Positions 28,336 through 37,173 of a stretch of 64,000 nt of DNA are shown in pieces (position 1 is the stretch's first letter; every line of letters starts with the position of its first letter). The position numbers were made by a program, and so were the translations under genes. The DNA comes from Prochlorococcus sp. AG-402-L23 (GTDB lineage: Bacteria; Cyanobacteriota; Cyanobacteriia; PCC-6307; Cyanobiaceae). The notes below the pieces were generated by a model, which worked only from the letters and a program-made list of their open reading frames with translations, ran no database searches and was not told the origin of the DNA. The stretch covers positions 62,001 to 126,000 of the forward strand of contig QCIO01000002.1 in the NCBI GenBank assembly GCA_003216635.1. The letters are read 5' to 3'.

Positions 28336-30189
28336 GTGAACAAACGTTGGAGAAACGTAGGACTTTACGTCCTAGCTGTGATTACTGTAATTTTCATTGG
28401 TACTTCAGTTTTTGATAAACCTAGTACTGAAAGTTCTACAAAGACCTTGAGATATAGTGATTTTATAGAGGCAGTCCAAGATAAAGAAATCAGTAGAGTC
28501 CTAATATCTCCAGATAATGCCACAGCTCAAGTTGTTGAAAATGATGGGAGCAGGTCTGAGGTCAATTTAGCCCCTGACAAAGATTTATTAAAAATACTGA
28601 CTGAGAATAATGTAGATATAGCTGTAACTCCCACAAAATTATCCAATCCATGGCAACAGGCTATAAGTAGCTTGATTTTCCCAGTACTTTTGATTGGAGG
28701 CCTATTTTTTCTTTTCAGAAGATCCCAAAGCGGGAATGCTGGAGGTGGTAACCCTGCTATGAGTTTTGGCAAGAGCAAAGCAAGACTTCAAATGGAACCA
28801 TCTACACAAGTAACCTTTTCAGATGTTGCTGGTGTTGAAGGTGCCAAATTAGAACTCACAGAAGTTGTAGATTTTCTTAAGAGCCCAGATAGATTTACTG
28901 CAGTCGGGGCAAAAATTCCAAAAGGAGTTCTTCTTGTTGGCCCTCCTGGTACAGGAAAAACATTGCTAGCAAAAGCAGTCGCCGGAGAAGCAGGCGTACC
29001 CTTTTTCTCAATATCTGGTTCAGAATTTGTAGAGATGTTTGTGGGAGTTGGAGCTAGCAGAGTTAGAGATCTTTTTGAACAAGCTAAAAAGAATGCTCCT
29101 TGTATTGTCTTTATTGACGAAATAGATGCAGTTGGAAGACAACGAGGCGCTGGTATGGGCGGAGGAAATGATGAAAGAGAACAAACATTAAATCAACTCC
29201 TAACCGAAATGGATGGTTTCGAAGGTAATTCAGGAATAATAATAGTTGCTGCCACCAACAGACCCGATGTCTTAGATTCAGCTTTAATGCGCCCTGGAAG
29301 ATTCGATAGACAGGTAACAGTAGATAGACCAGATTATGCTGGGAGATTACAGATATTAAATGTTCATGCTAAAGATAAAACTCTTTCAAAAGACGTTGAC
29401 TTAGATAAAGTTGCTAGAAGAACACCCGGATTTACTGGTGCAGATTTAGCTAATCTTTTAAATGAAGCAGCAATACTAGCAGCTAGAAAAGATTTAGATC
29501 AAGTAAGTAATGATGAAGTCGGTGATGCCATTGAAAGAGTTATGGCAGGTCCAGAAAAGAAAGATAGAGTTATCAGTGATAAGAAAAAAGAATTAGTTGC
29601 TTATCACGAAGCTGGTCATGCACTAGTTGGAGCATTAATGCCTGATTATGATCCCGTAGCAAAAGTTTCAATAATTCCCAGAGGTCAAGCTGGAGGTTTA
29701 ACCTTCTTTACTCCAAGTGAAGAAAGAATGGAATCTGGTCTTTACTCTCGTTCTTACCTTCAAAATCAAATGGCTGTAGCTCTTGGTGGAAGAGTTGCTG
29801 AAGAAATAGTCTATGGTGAAGAAGAAGTAACAACCGGAGCTTCAAATGATTTACAACAAGTTGCCAATGTAGCGAGACAAATGATCACTAAATTTGGTAT
29901 GAGTGACAAAATAGGTCCAGTCGCTCTAGGTCAATCTCAAGGTGGAATGTTTCTCGGAAGAGATATGAGTTCCACAAGAGACTTCTCTGAAGACACAGCC
30001 GCAACAATTGATGTAGAGGTTTCAGAACTTGTTGATATTGCCTACAAGAGAGCTACAAAAGTTTTATCTGATAATAGAACTGTTCTTGACGAAATGGCTC
30101 AAATGCTAATTGAAAGAGAAACTATAGATACTGAAGATATCCAAGATTTGATCAACCGATCAGAAGTTAAAGTAGCGAATTATATCTAA
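28336..30189 (+). CDS. ftsH: ATP-dependent zinc metalloprotease FtsH
   Basis: 617 residues with a GTG start. Two membrane helices (about 8-25 and 110-128) flank a periplasmic/lumenal loop. The AAA module has Walker A GPPGTGKT near 202-209, [13 protein letters not shown] and the SRH region [13 protein letters not shown]. The C-terminal zinc protease has HEAGH near 424-428. The thylakoid FtsH hexamers of cyanobacteria degrade photodamaged D1, which fits its closeness to psbO and psbA. I cannot say which FtsH paralogue it is. Confidence 0.97.
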   Translation: MNKRWRNVGLYVLAVITVIFIGTSVFDKPSTESSTKTLRYSDFIEAVQDKEISRVLISPDNATAQVVENDGSRSEVNLAPDKDLLKILTENNVDIAVTPTKLSNPWQQAISSLIFPVLLIGGLFFLFRRSQSGNAGGGNPAMSFGKSKARLQMEPSTQVTFSDVAGVEGAKLELTEVVDFLKSPDRFTAVGAKIPKGVLLVGPPGTGKTLLAKAVAGEAGVPFFSISGSEFVEMFVGVGASRVRDLFEQAKKNAPCIVFIDEIDAVGRQRGAGMGGGNDEREQTLNQLLTEMDGFEGNSGIIIVAATNRPDVLDSALMRPGRFDRQVTVDRPDYAGRLQILNVHAKDKTLSKDVDLDKVARRTPGFTGADLANLLNEAAILAARKDLDQVSNDEVGDAIERVMAGPEKKDRVISDKKKELVAYHEAGHALVGALMPDYDPVAKVSIIPRGQAGGLTFFTPSEERMESGLYSRSYLQNQMAVALGGRVAEEIVYGEEEVTTGASNDLQQVANVARQMITKFGMSDKIGPVALGQSQGGMFLGRDMSSTRDFSEDTAATIDVEVSELVDIAYKRATKVLSDNRTVLDEMAQMLIERETIDTEDIQDLINRSEVKVANYI

Positions 30190-30208
30190 TTTAAAATATA
30201 AATATTTA

Positions 30209-30835
30209 ATGAATATTAAAGAAGATTCTTTTTCTGATTTGCTGCTAAAAGAATCTTTTTTTTTACTCGTAAAACCGGAACATAATATTTACTCAAATAC
30301 TTCTATAAGAAATTCATTCTTTGAAGAATTAGGAAGCTTAGTAAAATTAGGATTAAAGAATATTGAGATAAGTTGGTCAAAAAATGAAAAGTGGTTGGAT
30401 TTTGTATCCGAAATTAAACTCAATTTTCCAAGAATTAATTTAGGCTCTGCCTCCATAGTTAATAAGCAATCAATAGAAGATTCATTAAAAATTGGATTAA
30501 ATTTTTCTATGATGAAATTTTGGGATAAAGATCTTTTCATTTATTCGAAGTCAAATAATTATTTATTAATTCCCGGAATTAAAAATTTAAAAGATCTTGA
30601 GGAAGCGATAAATTTAAATTGCAACATTATCAAAATTTATCCAATAAAAAGTAAAGCTAGTTCCATAGATATACTCAACTTTGAAAGTATTGATTTCATT
30701 GCTGCTGGAGGCCTATCAATCAATGATGTAAAAACTTATAAATCTTTAGGATATAAAGCAATCGTGATTGGAGATAAAGGTATTATTAAAAAAAAATTTG
30801 ATCCAAAAATATATGAATGGCTCAAAAATAATTAA
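30209..30835 (+). CDS. KDPG/KHG aldolase-like protein with altered active site
   Basis: 208 residues of class I KDPG-aldolase (Eda) shape. Recognisable landmarks: GLKNIEISW (family VLEVTLR, with the catalytic Glu kept), LGSASIVNKQSI (family GAGTVLNPQQL), IPGIKNLKDLEEAI, the Schiff-base Lys in NIIKIYPIK (family FKFFPAE) and AAGGLSINDV (family PTGGIS). The Arg of the VTLRT motif is Ser here, and the SPG segment is replaced by MMKFWD. It may act in an Entner-Doudoroff-type pathway, but changed substrate contacts make that uncertain. It starts 19 bases after ftsH and converges on aroC. Confidence 0.7.
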   Translation: MNIKEDSFSDLLLKESFFLLVKPEHNIYSNTSIRNSFFEELGSLVKLGLKNIEISWSKNEKWLDFVSEIKLNFPRINLGSASIVNKQSIEDSLKIGLNFSMMKFWDKDLFIYSKSNNYLLIPGIKNLKDLEEAINLNCNIIKIYPIKSKASSIDILNFESIDFIAAGGLSINDVKTYKSLGYKAIVIGDKGIIKKKFDPKIYEWLKNN

Positions 30836-30869
30836 ATCAAAGATAAATATAATTTATTTAACAAAACTG

Positions 30870-31967
30870 CTAATTATCGACTAAGCCACATTGAGCTTGA
30901 TTCAGTAGTAAATGATCAGCAAGTACTAAAGCCACCATAGCATCAACCATAGGAACTGCTCTTGGTAGAACGCATGGATCGTGTCTCCCTTTTGCTTTCA
31001 TCAAAACTTCTTTTCCTTCAGCGTTTACTGTTTTCTGTTCTTTCCCAATAGTTGCTGTAGGTTTAAAAGCTATCTTCATCTCAATATTTTCGCCATTACT
31101 TATTCCTCCCTGTATACCGCCTGAATTATTAGATATTGTTCTTAACTTCCTAATATCATCAGATTTAATGAAGGCATCATTATGTTCGCTTCCTTTTAAA
31201 TAAGTTCCAGAGAAGCCTGAGCCTATTTCAAAGCCTTTCGTGGCAGGCAAAGACATCAAAGCCTTTGCTAAATCAGCTTCTAATTTATCAAAAACAGGCA
31301 TTCCAAGACCAGAAGGGGCATTTCTTACTAGACATTCAATAACACCGCCACAAGAGTCTCCTTGACGCTTTAATTGCTTAATTCTCTTAATCATTTCTGT
31401 TGATACCTGTTGATCAGGACATCTAACAATATTAGAATCTATTTTGCTGAGAGAAATCTTTTCTTTATTTATATCAGAATCAATATCATGTATACGCTTT
31501 ACCCAAGATAGTATTTCAGTGTTACAGAAGTTTTTTAATAATTGTTTTGCTACAGCACCAGAAGCTACTCTTCCAATTGTTTCTCTTGCAGAGGCTCTTC
31601 CACCACCAGAACTTGCCTGAATTCCATATTTCAGATGATATGTACCATCTGCATGAGAAGGTCTAAATACTTGCTCCAAATTATCATAATCTCCTGGTCT
31701 TTGATCCTTGTTTCTTACCAACATCGCTATTGGAGTTCCAAGTGTTAACCCTTCTTTTATCCCACTTAATATTTCAATTTTATCTTCTTCATATCTGGGT
31801 GTTGTAATTTCACTTTGGCCAGGTCTGCGCCTATCTAATTCATTTTGTATAAGATTTATATCTACTTTTAACTTAGGGGGACATCCATCAAGGATAACTC
31901 CTACTGCACCACCATGTGATTCTCCAAAAGTACTAACACGAAAAATTTTTCCAAAACTACTACTCAT
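30870..31967 (-). CDS. aroC: Chorismate synthase
   Basis: 365 residues. It removes phosphate from EPSP to give chorismate, the branch point for aromatic amino acids and quinones, and needs reduced FMN. The motifs are [20 protein letters not shown] at the N-terminus, [19 protein letters not shown] in the middle, [13 protein letters not shown], and the C-terminal [18 protein letters not shown]. The start is ATG at 31967. The strong psbA terminator lies just upstream. Confidence 0.98.
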   Translation of the reverse strand: MSSSFGKIFRVSTFGESHGGAVGVILDGCPPKLKVDINLIQNELDRRRPGQSEITTPRYEEDKIEILSGIKEGLTLGTPIAMLVRNKDQRPGDYDNLEQVFRPSHADGTYHLKYGIQASSGGGRASARETIGRVASGAVAKQLLKNFCNTEILSWVKRIHDIDSDINKEKISLSKIDSNIVRCPDQQVSTEMIKRIKQLKRQGDSCGGVIECLVRNAPSGLGMPVFDKLEADLAKALMSLPATKGFEIGSGFSGTYLKGSEHNDAFIKSDDIRKLRTISNNSGGIQGGISNGENIEMKIAFKPTATIGKEQKTVNAEGKEVLMKAKGRHDPCVLPRAVPMVDAMVALVLADHLLLNQAQCGLVDN

Positions 31968-32026
31968 AGAAATATCAAATGTTTTATCTATATATAAACA
32001 TTATATGAAACCAATTGAAAATTAAA

Positions 32027-32054
32027 CAAAAAAAAGCCCCCTAAAAGGGGACTT
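32027..32054 (-). terminator. Rho-independent terminator after psbA
   Basis: On the minus strand AAGTCCCC-ttttaG-GGGGCTT is followed by an unbroken T run. It lies about 20 bases past the psbA stop and separates psbA from aroC, which is on the same strand. Confidence 0.92.
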
Positions 32055-32075
32055 GTAAATTTAAGAACTTTAAGC

Positions 32076-33158
32076 TTAACCGATAGCTGGAGCTGAAAGA
32101 GCTACTGTTGTAGACTCAGCTGCTGCTAGATCAAGTGGGAAGTTGTGAGCGTTTCTCTCGTGCATTACTTCCATACCTAGGTTTGCTCTGTTAAGAACGT
32201 CACCCCATGTAGGAACAATCTTACCGTTTGCATCAACAACTGACTGGTTGAAGTTGAAACCGTTAAGGTTGAATGCCATTGTGCAGATGCCCATTGAAGT
32301 TAACCATACACAAACAACTGGGAATACAGCTAGGAAGAAGTGAAGACTTCTGCTGTTGTTGAAACTTGCATATTGGAAGATCAAACGACCGAAGTAGCCA
32401 TGAGCTGCAACGATGTTATATGTTTCTTCTTCTTGTCCGAACTTGTAACCATAGTTCTGAGATTCTGTCTCAGTTGTTTCTCTGATTAGAGATGAAGTAA
32501 CAAGTGAACCATGCATAGCTGAGAATAAAGATCCTCCGAACATACCAGCAACACCAGCCATATGGAATGGGTGCATAAGAATGTTGTGCTCTGCCTGGAA
32601 TACAAACATGAAGTTAAATGTTCCAGAGATACCTAGAGGCATTCCGTCAGAGAAAGATCCTTGACCGAATGGGTATACAAGAAATACTGCGAAAGCTGCT
32701 GAAACTGGTGCAGAGTATGCAACACAGATCCAAGGACGCATACCTAAACGGTATGAAAGCTCCCACTGTCTTCCCATGTATGCTGAGATACCAATTAGGA
32801 AGTGGAAAATTACAAGCTGGTAAGGACCACCGTTGTATAACCACTCATCTACAGTAGCTGCTTCCCAAATTGGGTAGAAGTGTAGACCAATAGCGTTAGA
32901 TGAAGGAACAACCGCACCTGAGATGATGTTGTTTCCATATAGGAATGAACCAGCAACTGGCTCTCTAATTCCGTCGATGTCTACTGGTGGTGCTGCGATG
33001 AATGCAACGATGAAGCAAGCCGCTGCTGCAAGAAGGCATGGAATCATTAAGACTCCGAACCAACCAACATAAATTCTGTTGTTAGTTGATGTTACCCACT
33101 CACAAAACTGTGGCCAACCTTTTAACAGCGAAGAACGCTGCTGCTGAATAGTTGTCAT
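32076..33158 (-). CDS. psbA: Photosystem II D1 protein
   Basis: 360 residues: [20 protein letters not shown] at the N-terminus, then [20 protein letters not shown], five membrane helices, the Q_B region [19 protein letters not shown] and the C-terminus [11 protein letters not shown] roughly 15-residue extension follows, which the CtpA protease removes to let the Mn cluster form. D1 binds the special-pair chlorophylls, pheophytin, Q_B and most Mn ligands. Codons here are visibly richer in C and G at third positions than in neighbours, as expected for a very highly expressed gene. It has its own terminator and a leader of AT-rich sequence. Confidence 0.99.
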   Translation of the reverse strand: MTTIQQQRSSLLKGWPQFCEWVTSTNNRIYVGWFGVLMIPCLLAAAACFIVAFIAAPPVDIDGIREPVAGSFLYGNNIISGAVVPSSNAIGLHFYPIWEAATVDEWLYNGGPYQLVIFHFLIGISAYMGRQWELSYRLGMRPWICVAYSAPVSAAFAVFLVYPFGQGSFSDGMPLGISGTFNFMFVFQAEHNILMHPFHMAGVAGMFGGSLFSAMHGSLVTSSLIRETTETESQNYGYKFGQEEETYNIVAAHGYFGRLIFQYASFNNSRSLHFFLAVFPVVCVWLTSMGICTMAFNLNGFNFNQSVVDANGKIVPTWGDVLNRANLGMEVMHERNAHNFPLDLAAAESTTVALSAPAIG

Positions 33159-33347
33159 GAGTTCGTAAAGTATGTCTCTAAATAAGACGTGTAAATAAAA
33201 ACGAAAAAATTAATTTCCGCTTTGAAGATTTTAGACCAAAATCGCTAAAATTGTGTAATTATTTTTCTTTAAGTAAACTTATTTTTTGGAAAATAAAAGA
33301 AAAGAACCTCCATGTCTTAATATTTTCTTTGTTATTGAGGATGCAAC

Positions 33348-33476
33348 TTGGTAATAATCGAATGGCTTCTTAACGGAAAAAGATCGAAAGAGGAAGTTTC
33401 CTTAAGAGAGGCTAAAGATAGAAGACTGCAATTAGAGGCTTTTGGAGCTGTTATTTATTGGACAGAAAGAATTTAG
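33348..33476 (+). CDS. Possible 42-residue small protein upstream of psbA
   Basis: A TTG-started frame, stop TAG at 33474-33476, encodes about 42 residues: MVIIEWLLNGKRSKEEVSLR, then EAKDRRLQLEAFGAVIYWTE and RI. The balanced charge, the pair of tryptophans and the lack of low-complexity Asn/Lys/Ile runs make it more protein-like than random AT-rich sequence. An in-frame TGA lies four codons upstream, so the TTG is the only usual start. It points away from psbA. I do not recognise a named family. Confidence 0.55.
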   Translation: MVIIEWLLNGKRSKEEVSLREAKDRRLQLEAFGAVIYWTERI

Positions 33477-33593
33477 GTTTTTGAGATTTAAGAGTTAGCT
33501 AAAAAAATAAAAGTATTAAATATTAAATAAACTTATCTATTAAATAAAGAATCCTTATTAGTTTTCACCAATTTATTATTCTGGTTTCTTAAT

Positions 33594-34499
33594 TTAAAGG
33601 CTTTCAAACTCTTGAACCCATAATTTTTTGGAACAAATCACTTCTTTTTTTGTGTAGCTCATGGCAATTTTTTTTTCCTTATAAGCGACTTCGCCAATAA
33701 AAACAGGCCAAGTCAATTGGTTTCCATCATATTTGTGAATTATTCCTTGGCTATCAAGAAATAATGGATCTCCTTTTTTAATCATTTTCCAATCTTGATT
33801 TATTCTTTCAGGATGAATTAGGCCATCAATATCTCCTTTTTTATCTCTTGGATAATCTATACTCCCTTGATGAACGTTAACAACTAATTCCTTTGGTAGT
33901 TCTATAAGGTTGTTTTTTAATTTATCTATCTCTTCCCTGAGGGAATTAATTATTATCAAGAATCTATCTATGATTTTTGGATCATAAAAATTTTGTGCTA
34001 CAGCTCCTATTTCAATAACTAGACCACATGGCCAAGCTTCTACAAGAAAGCCTGTTTGAGCTTTATCTTTTTCGTGTAAATAAATAGGTAATCCAAATTT
34101 GTTCTGCAGTAATGCAGCCAAACAAAAATCTGTTAATCTCCTCCCATACATGACAATACTTGTACCCATATTCGCAGTAGTAGTATGCAAATCGATTGCA
34201 ATTTGACAGGGTTTAGATCCATGGATTCCAAATTGATCGACTAAAAAATTAGCTCTATTAATTTCATAAACACTATTTTTGTCTTGATCATGATTTTTAA
34301 TTTCTTTAAAAGATCTATTTAAATCATCATCTATATATCTGCACCCTTTTTCATATGCAACAGGATTGCCTATGATGTACTCATACTCAATATCATGTTT
34401 TAAACTATTTTCCTTTCTATTAAATTGCTTGACAGCCCAAATAGGATTAATTTCATTTCCATGAGTGCCTGAAACGATAAGTATTCTTTTAACAGTCAT
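33594..34499 (-). CDS. Aspartoacylase-type zinc amidohydrolase
   Basis: 301 residues of the AspA/AstE (M14-like) family. The zinc-binding GTHGNE is at the N-terminus (ILIVSGTHGNEINPI), followed by DDDLNRSF, DLHTTTANMG with the second zinc His, and LVIEIGAVAQNFY with the catalytic Glu. Relatives hydrolyse N-acetylaspartate or other N-acyl amino acids; the true substrate in marine cyanobacteria is not known to me. The ATG is 23 bases from the divergent glutathione-transferase-like gene, so they probably share a promoter region. Confidence 0.85.
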   Translation of the reverse strand: MTVKRILIVSGTHGNEINPIWAVKQFNRKENSLKHDIEYEYIIGNPVAYEKGCRYIDDDLNRSFKEIKNHDQDKNSVYEINRANFLVDQFGIHGSKPCQIAIDLHTTTANMGTSIVMYGRRLTDFCLAALLQNKFGLPIYLHEKDKAQTGFLVEAWPCGLVIEIGAVAQNFYDPKIIDRFLIIINSLREEIDKLKNNLIELPKELVVNVHQGSIDYPRDKKGDIDGLIHPERINQDWKMIKKGDPLFLDSQGIIHKYDGNQLTWPVFIGEVAYKEKKIAMSYTKKEVICSKKLWVQEFESL

Positions 34500-34522
34500 T
34501 TTTTCTTTAAAAATAAAATTTC

Positions 34523-35467
34523 ATGCAAAATAAATACCTAATTAAGGCCTCCAAAAAATTCTGGTTTTGGTTTTGGAACCAATTAATGAATGGTTTCGCA
34601 CCATCAGATTTACATGGTAATTATAAAAGACCTAAAGGTATAACAATTGATAGTGAATACGATATTAATAATGAAAATGGACAAATTTATTTATTGGTAG
34701 GGAATTCTTGTCCATGGTGTCAAAGAACTTTACTCGTATACGAAATAAAACATTTATCTAAAAAAGTTAAAGTTATTTTTTTAAAAGCAGATGTAGAGCA
34801 TGGCGAATGGCTTTTCAATACTAAGATTAAGGGGTGTATGAGACTTTCTGACCTCTACAAAAAAGCTAATAAAAAGATAATTTTTAGAGCGACATTACCT
34901 CTTTTAATTAATTTTGTAAAAGATGAACTAAATATTTTGTCGAATGAAAGTTCTCAGATAATAAGACTACTTAATTCAATAAAAACTAAATCTAAATATA
35001 AGACATTAAATATTAAAGACTGTAATCAAAAATTTTTAGATTTAATTAACCAGAGCATTAATGATGGTGTATATAGATGTGGTTTCGCCAGAAACCAGTT
35101 AGCGTACGAAAAAGCAAGTCAAAATCTTTTTGCAGCTTTAAATGAAGTTGAAAATTTACTACAGAAAAGTAAAGGTGACTGGATATTTGGAGAAGAATTA
35201 ACGTACGCAGATATTTACCTTTTTCCAACACTTATAAGATGGGAATTGATATATAGCAAACTTTTCAAATGTACTGCACATGAACTATCAAATTTTAGGA
35301 AAATTATTGAATGGAGATTAAAATTTTTTAAAATATCTAATGTAGATAAGACTTGCAAAGACAATGAATGGAAAAAAGATTACTACAAAGCTTTATTCCC
35401 TTTAAACCCAAATCAACTAATCCCAGTTTTACAATCGTTAGAAGAAATAATGAGATTAGAGTCCTAA
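34523..35467 (+). CDS. Glutathione S-transferase-like protein (glutathionyl-hydroquinone reductase type)
   Basis: 314 residues. An extended N-terminus is followed by a thioredoxin-like domain with NSCPWCQRTLLVYEIKHL near 67-84, the Cys-Pro-Trp motif of omega/ECM4-type transferases. The C-terminal all-helical GST domain contains KGDWIFGEELTYADIYLFP and LIRWELIY. Enzymes of this shape reduce glutathionyl-hydroquinones; the exact substrate is unknown. It is divergent from the aspartoacylase gene and lies 126 bases before CP12. Confidence 0.8.
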   Translation: MQNKYLIKASKKFWFWFWNQLMNGFAPSDLHGNYKRPKGITIDSEYDINNENGQIYLLVGNSCPWCQRTLLVYEIKHLSKKVKVIFLKADVEHGEWLFNTKIKGCMRLSDLYKKANKKIIFRATLPLLINFVKDELNILSNESSQIIRLLNSIKTKSKYKTLNIKDCNQKFLDLINQSINDGVYRCGFARNQLAYEKASQNLFAALNEVENLLQKSKGDWIFGEELTYADIYLFPTLIRWELIYSKLFKCTAHELSNFRKIIEWRLKFFKISNVDKTCKDNEWKKDYYKALFPLNPNQLIPVLQSLEEIMRLES

Positions 35468-35525
35468 AAAATACATAAATCAATTTCAAAAAAAAAAGAT
35501 GTGGTAATGAACACTTATTTAGTTC

Positions 35526-35834
35526 ATAGATAATGCAAATTCATTAGAAATTAACTATGTTATGTATGTCTACTAAAGTACGAAAAGCTTAAAATGAAAT
35601 CCATTGACGAACACATCCAAAAAGATCAATCGGAAATCGAATCTGCAAAAGCAGAGGGCAATCTTCCAAAGGTCAGACATTTAACTGAAGAGTTAAAAGA
35701 ACTCGAAGAATATAAGGATCATCATCCAGAGGATAAACATGACCCTAATGCTTTGGAACTATTCTGCGATGCGAACCCGGATGAGCCAGAATGTCTTGTT
35801 TATGATGATTAAGTTTTTTTTGATAGATAATGCA
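35526..35834. repeat. 12-bp direct repeat flanking the CP12 gene
   Basis: ATAGATAATGCA occurs exactly at 35526-35537 and again at 35823-35834, just before and just after the CP12 coding region (35594-35812). The copies are 297 bases apart. The flanks beyond the 12 bases differ. Confidence 0.45.
35594..35812 (+). CDS. CP12-like Calvin-cycle regulator
   Basis: 72 residues, acidic and largely disordered or helical. The C-terminus LELFCDANPDEPECLVYDD is the CP12 GAPDH-binding end, with a redox cysteine pair at C58 and C67. The central EELKELEEYKDHHPE corresponds to the CP12 core helix. The N-terminal cysteine pair of plant CP12 is missing. CP12 links GAPDH and phosphoribulokinase into an inactive complex in the dark. 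It has its own terminator and is monocistronic. Confidence 0.88.
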   Translation: MKSIDEHIQKDQSEIESAKAEGNLPKVRHLTEELKELEEYKDHHPEDKHDPNALELFCDANPDEPECLVYDD

Positions 35835-35840
35835 CAATAA

Positions 35841-35867
35841 AAAAGGGCTCTAAAAGCCCTTTTTTTA
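35841..35867 (+). terminator. Rho-independent terminator after CP12
   Basis: AAAGGGCT-ctaa-AAGCCCTTT is followed by a T run, 29 bases past the CP12 stop. Confidence 0.92.
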
Positions 35868-35881
35868 TTTTTTAAATTCTA

Positions 35882-36064
35882 TTAGTAATCTCTATTAAAG
35901 TCGGATGGACTTCCTGTAAGGGAACATACAACCGACTCCTCATTTTTCATTTCCTTGACTTCTACTATTGGTCTTCCCATTTTCTTCAAAACCTCAATAT
36001 CTTGTATGGTTTGACATCTAGCTATTATTTTTCCTTGTTGATCAAAGCAAGTATAGAAATTCAT
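35882..36064 (-). CDS. Small protein of unknown function
   Basis: 60 residues, ATG start: MNFYTCFDQQGKIIARCQTI followed by QDIEVLKKMGRPIVEVKEMK and a Ser/Asn-rich tail. The composition is protein-like and includes three cysteines. There is no signal or membrane segment, and I do not recognise a family. It sits between the CP12 terminator (which may work in both directions) and obgE, on the obgE strand with an 86-base gap downstream. Confidence 0.65.
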   Translation of the reverse strand: MNFYTCFDQQGKIIARCQTIQDIEVLKKMGRPIVEVKEMKNEESVVCSLTGSPSDFNRDY

Positions 36065-36150
36065 ATTGTCTTTAAAGAAGTATCTTATTTATGACTAATT
36101 TTCATTATTAAATCAAGTGTATTTTTTTACAAAAAAATTTTTAATTTAAG

Positions 36151-37134
36151 TTAGATCCTTTTCCATACTTCAGAAAGCAGTGAAGATAGACCTTTTTTTA
36201 AAGATGAAGAAATAACTAAAACTTTCTTTTTAGATAAATCTTCTAACTTTTTTGAAATAATTTTCAAATAATCATCATCTACAAGCTCCATTTTATTCAA
36301 TACTATTATCCTCTCTTTATCTAAAAGACCTTTCCCATATTTTTTTAATTCCTTCTCAATTATCTCAAAATCATGTAAAGGATTTTCTGCAATTGCATCA
36401 ATTAAGTGAACAAGTATCTTCGTTCTTTGGATGTGCCTTAAAAAATCATGCCCTAAACCTACTCCATCAGCTGCCCCTGATATTAATCCAGGAATATCCG
36501 CAAAAAGGCAACCATTCCCATCAATTTTTCTTACCACACCTAAGTTAGGTATTAGAGTTGTGAAAGGATAATTTGCGATTTTTGGACGAGCAGATGATAC
36601 AACGGAAATCAAAGTACTTTTCCCAGCATTTGGAAGGCCTATGATCCCAACCTCTGCAAGAAGTTTTAGTTCTAATTGAACCTCCCATATCTCACCATTT
36701 TTTCCTTCAGTGAATGATTCTGGAGCTCTATTTTGATTACTTAAATAGTAAGCATTACCATGTCCACCTCTTCCTCCAATGGCAATAGTTAAACTCTGTT
36801 TATCTTTAGTTAGGTCTCCTAAAATAATGCCGGTTTTAATATCCTTTATTTCTGTACCGCAGGGAACTTTAAGGATTGTATCCTCACCTGAAGCACCTGA
36901 TCTCTTATTAGGACCTCCTTTACATCCATCTTCAGCAATTATTTCACGTTTGAAGTTGAAATCTAATAATGTTTGAAGATTATTATCAGCCATCAAAATA
37001 ACTGAACCCCCTCTGCCACCATTTCCCCCCGAAGGTCCTCCAGCAGGAACGAATTTTTCTCTTCTAAATGAAACTATTCCATTTCCACCTTTTCCAGCTT
37101 TGAGAATAATGTTTGCTTGATCAATAAATTGCAC
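36151..37134 (-). CDS. obgE: GTPase Obg (CgtA)
   Basis: 327 residues. The glycine-rich Obg fold fills the first ~155 residues ([32 protein letters not shown]). A G-domain follows, with G1 [10 protein letters not shown]3 [20 protein letters not shown] and G4 VLNKMELV. It acts in 50S ribosome assembly and stress signalling. It is shorter than enzymes with a C-terminal OCT domain. The start is ATG. It lies 39 bases downstream of mutS2 on the same strand. Confidence 0.96.
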   Translation of the reverse strand: MQFIDQANIILKAGKGGNGIVSFRREKFVPAGGPSGGNGGRGGSVILMADNNLQTLLDFNFKREIIAEDGCKGGPNKRSGASGEDTILKVPCGTEIKDIKTGIILGDLTKDKQSLTIAIGGRGGHGNAYYLSNQNRAPESFTEGKNGEIWEVQLELKLLAEVGIIGLPNAGKSTLISVVSSARPKIANYPFTTLIPNLGVVRKIDGNGCLFADIPGLISGAADGVGLGHDFLRHIQRTKILVHLIDAIAENPLHDFEIIEKELKKYGKGLLDKERIIVLNKMELVDDDYLKIISKKLEDLSKKKVLVISSSLKKGLSSLLSEVWKRI

Positions 37135-37173
37135 TTAATACACTTATTAAATTGTTTTCTAGGTATTTAAATT

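Noticed and set aside
31708..32025. 105-residue plus-strand ORF opposite the aroC 5' end
   Set aside because: Antisense shadow of the conserved aroC N-terminus.
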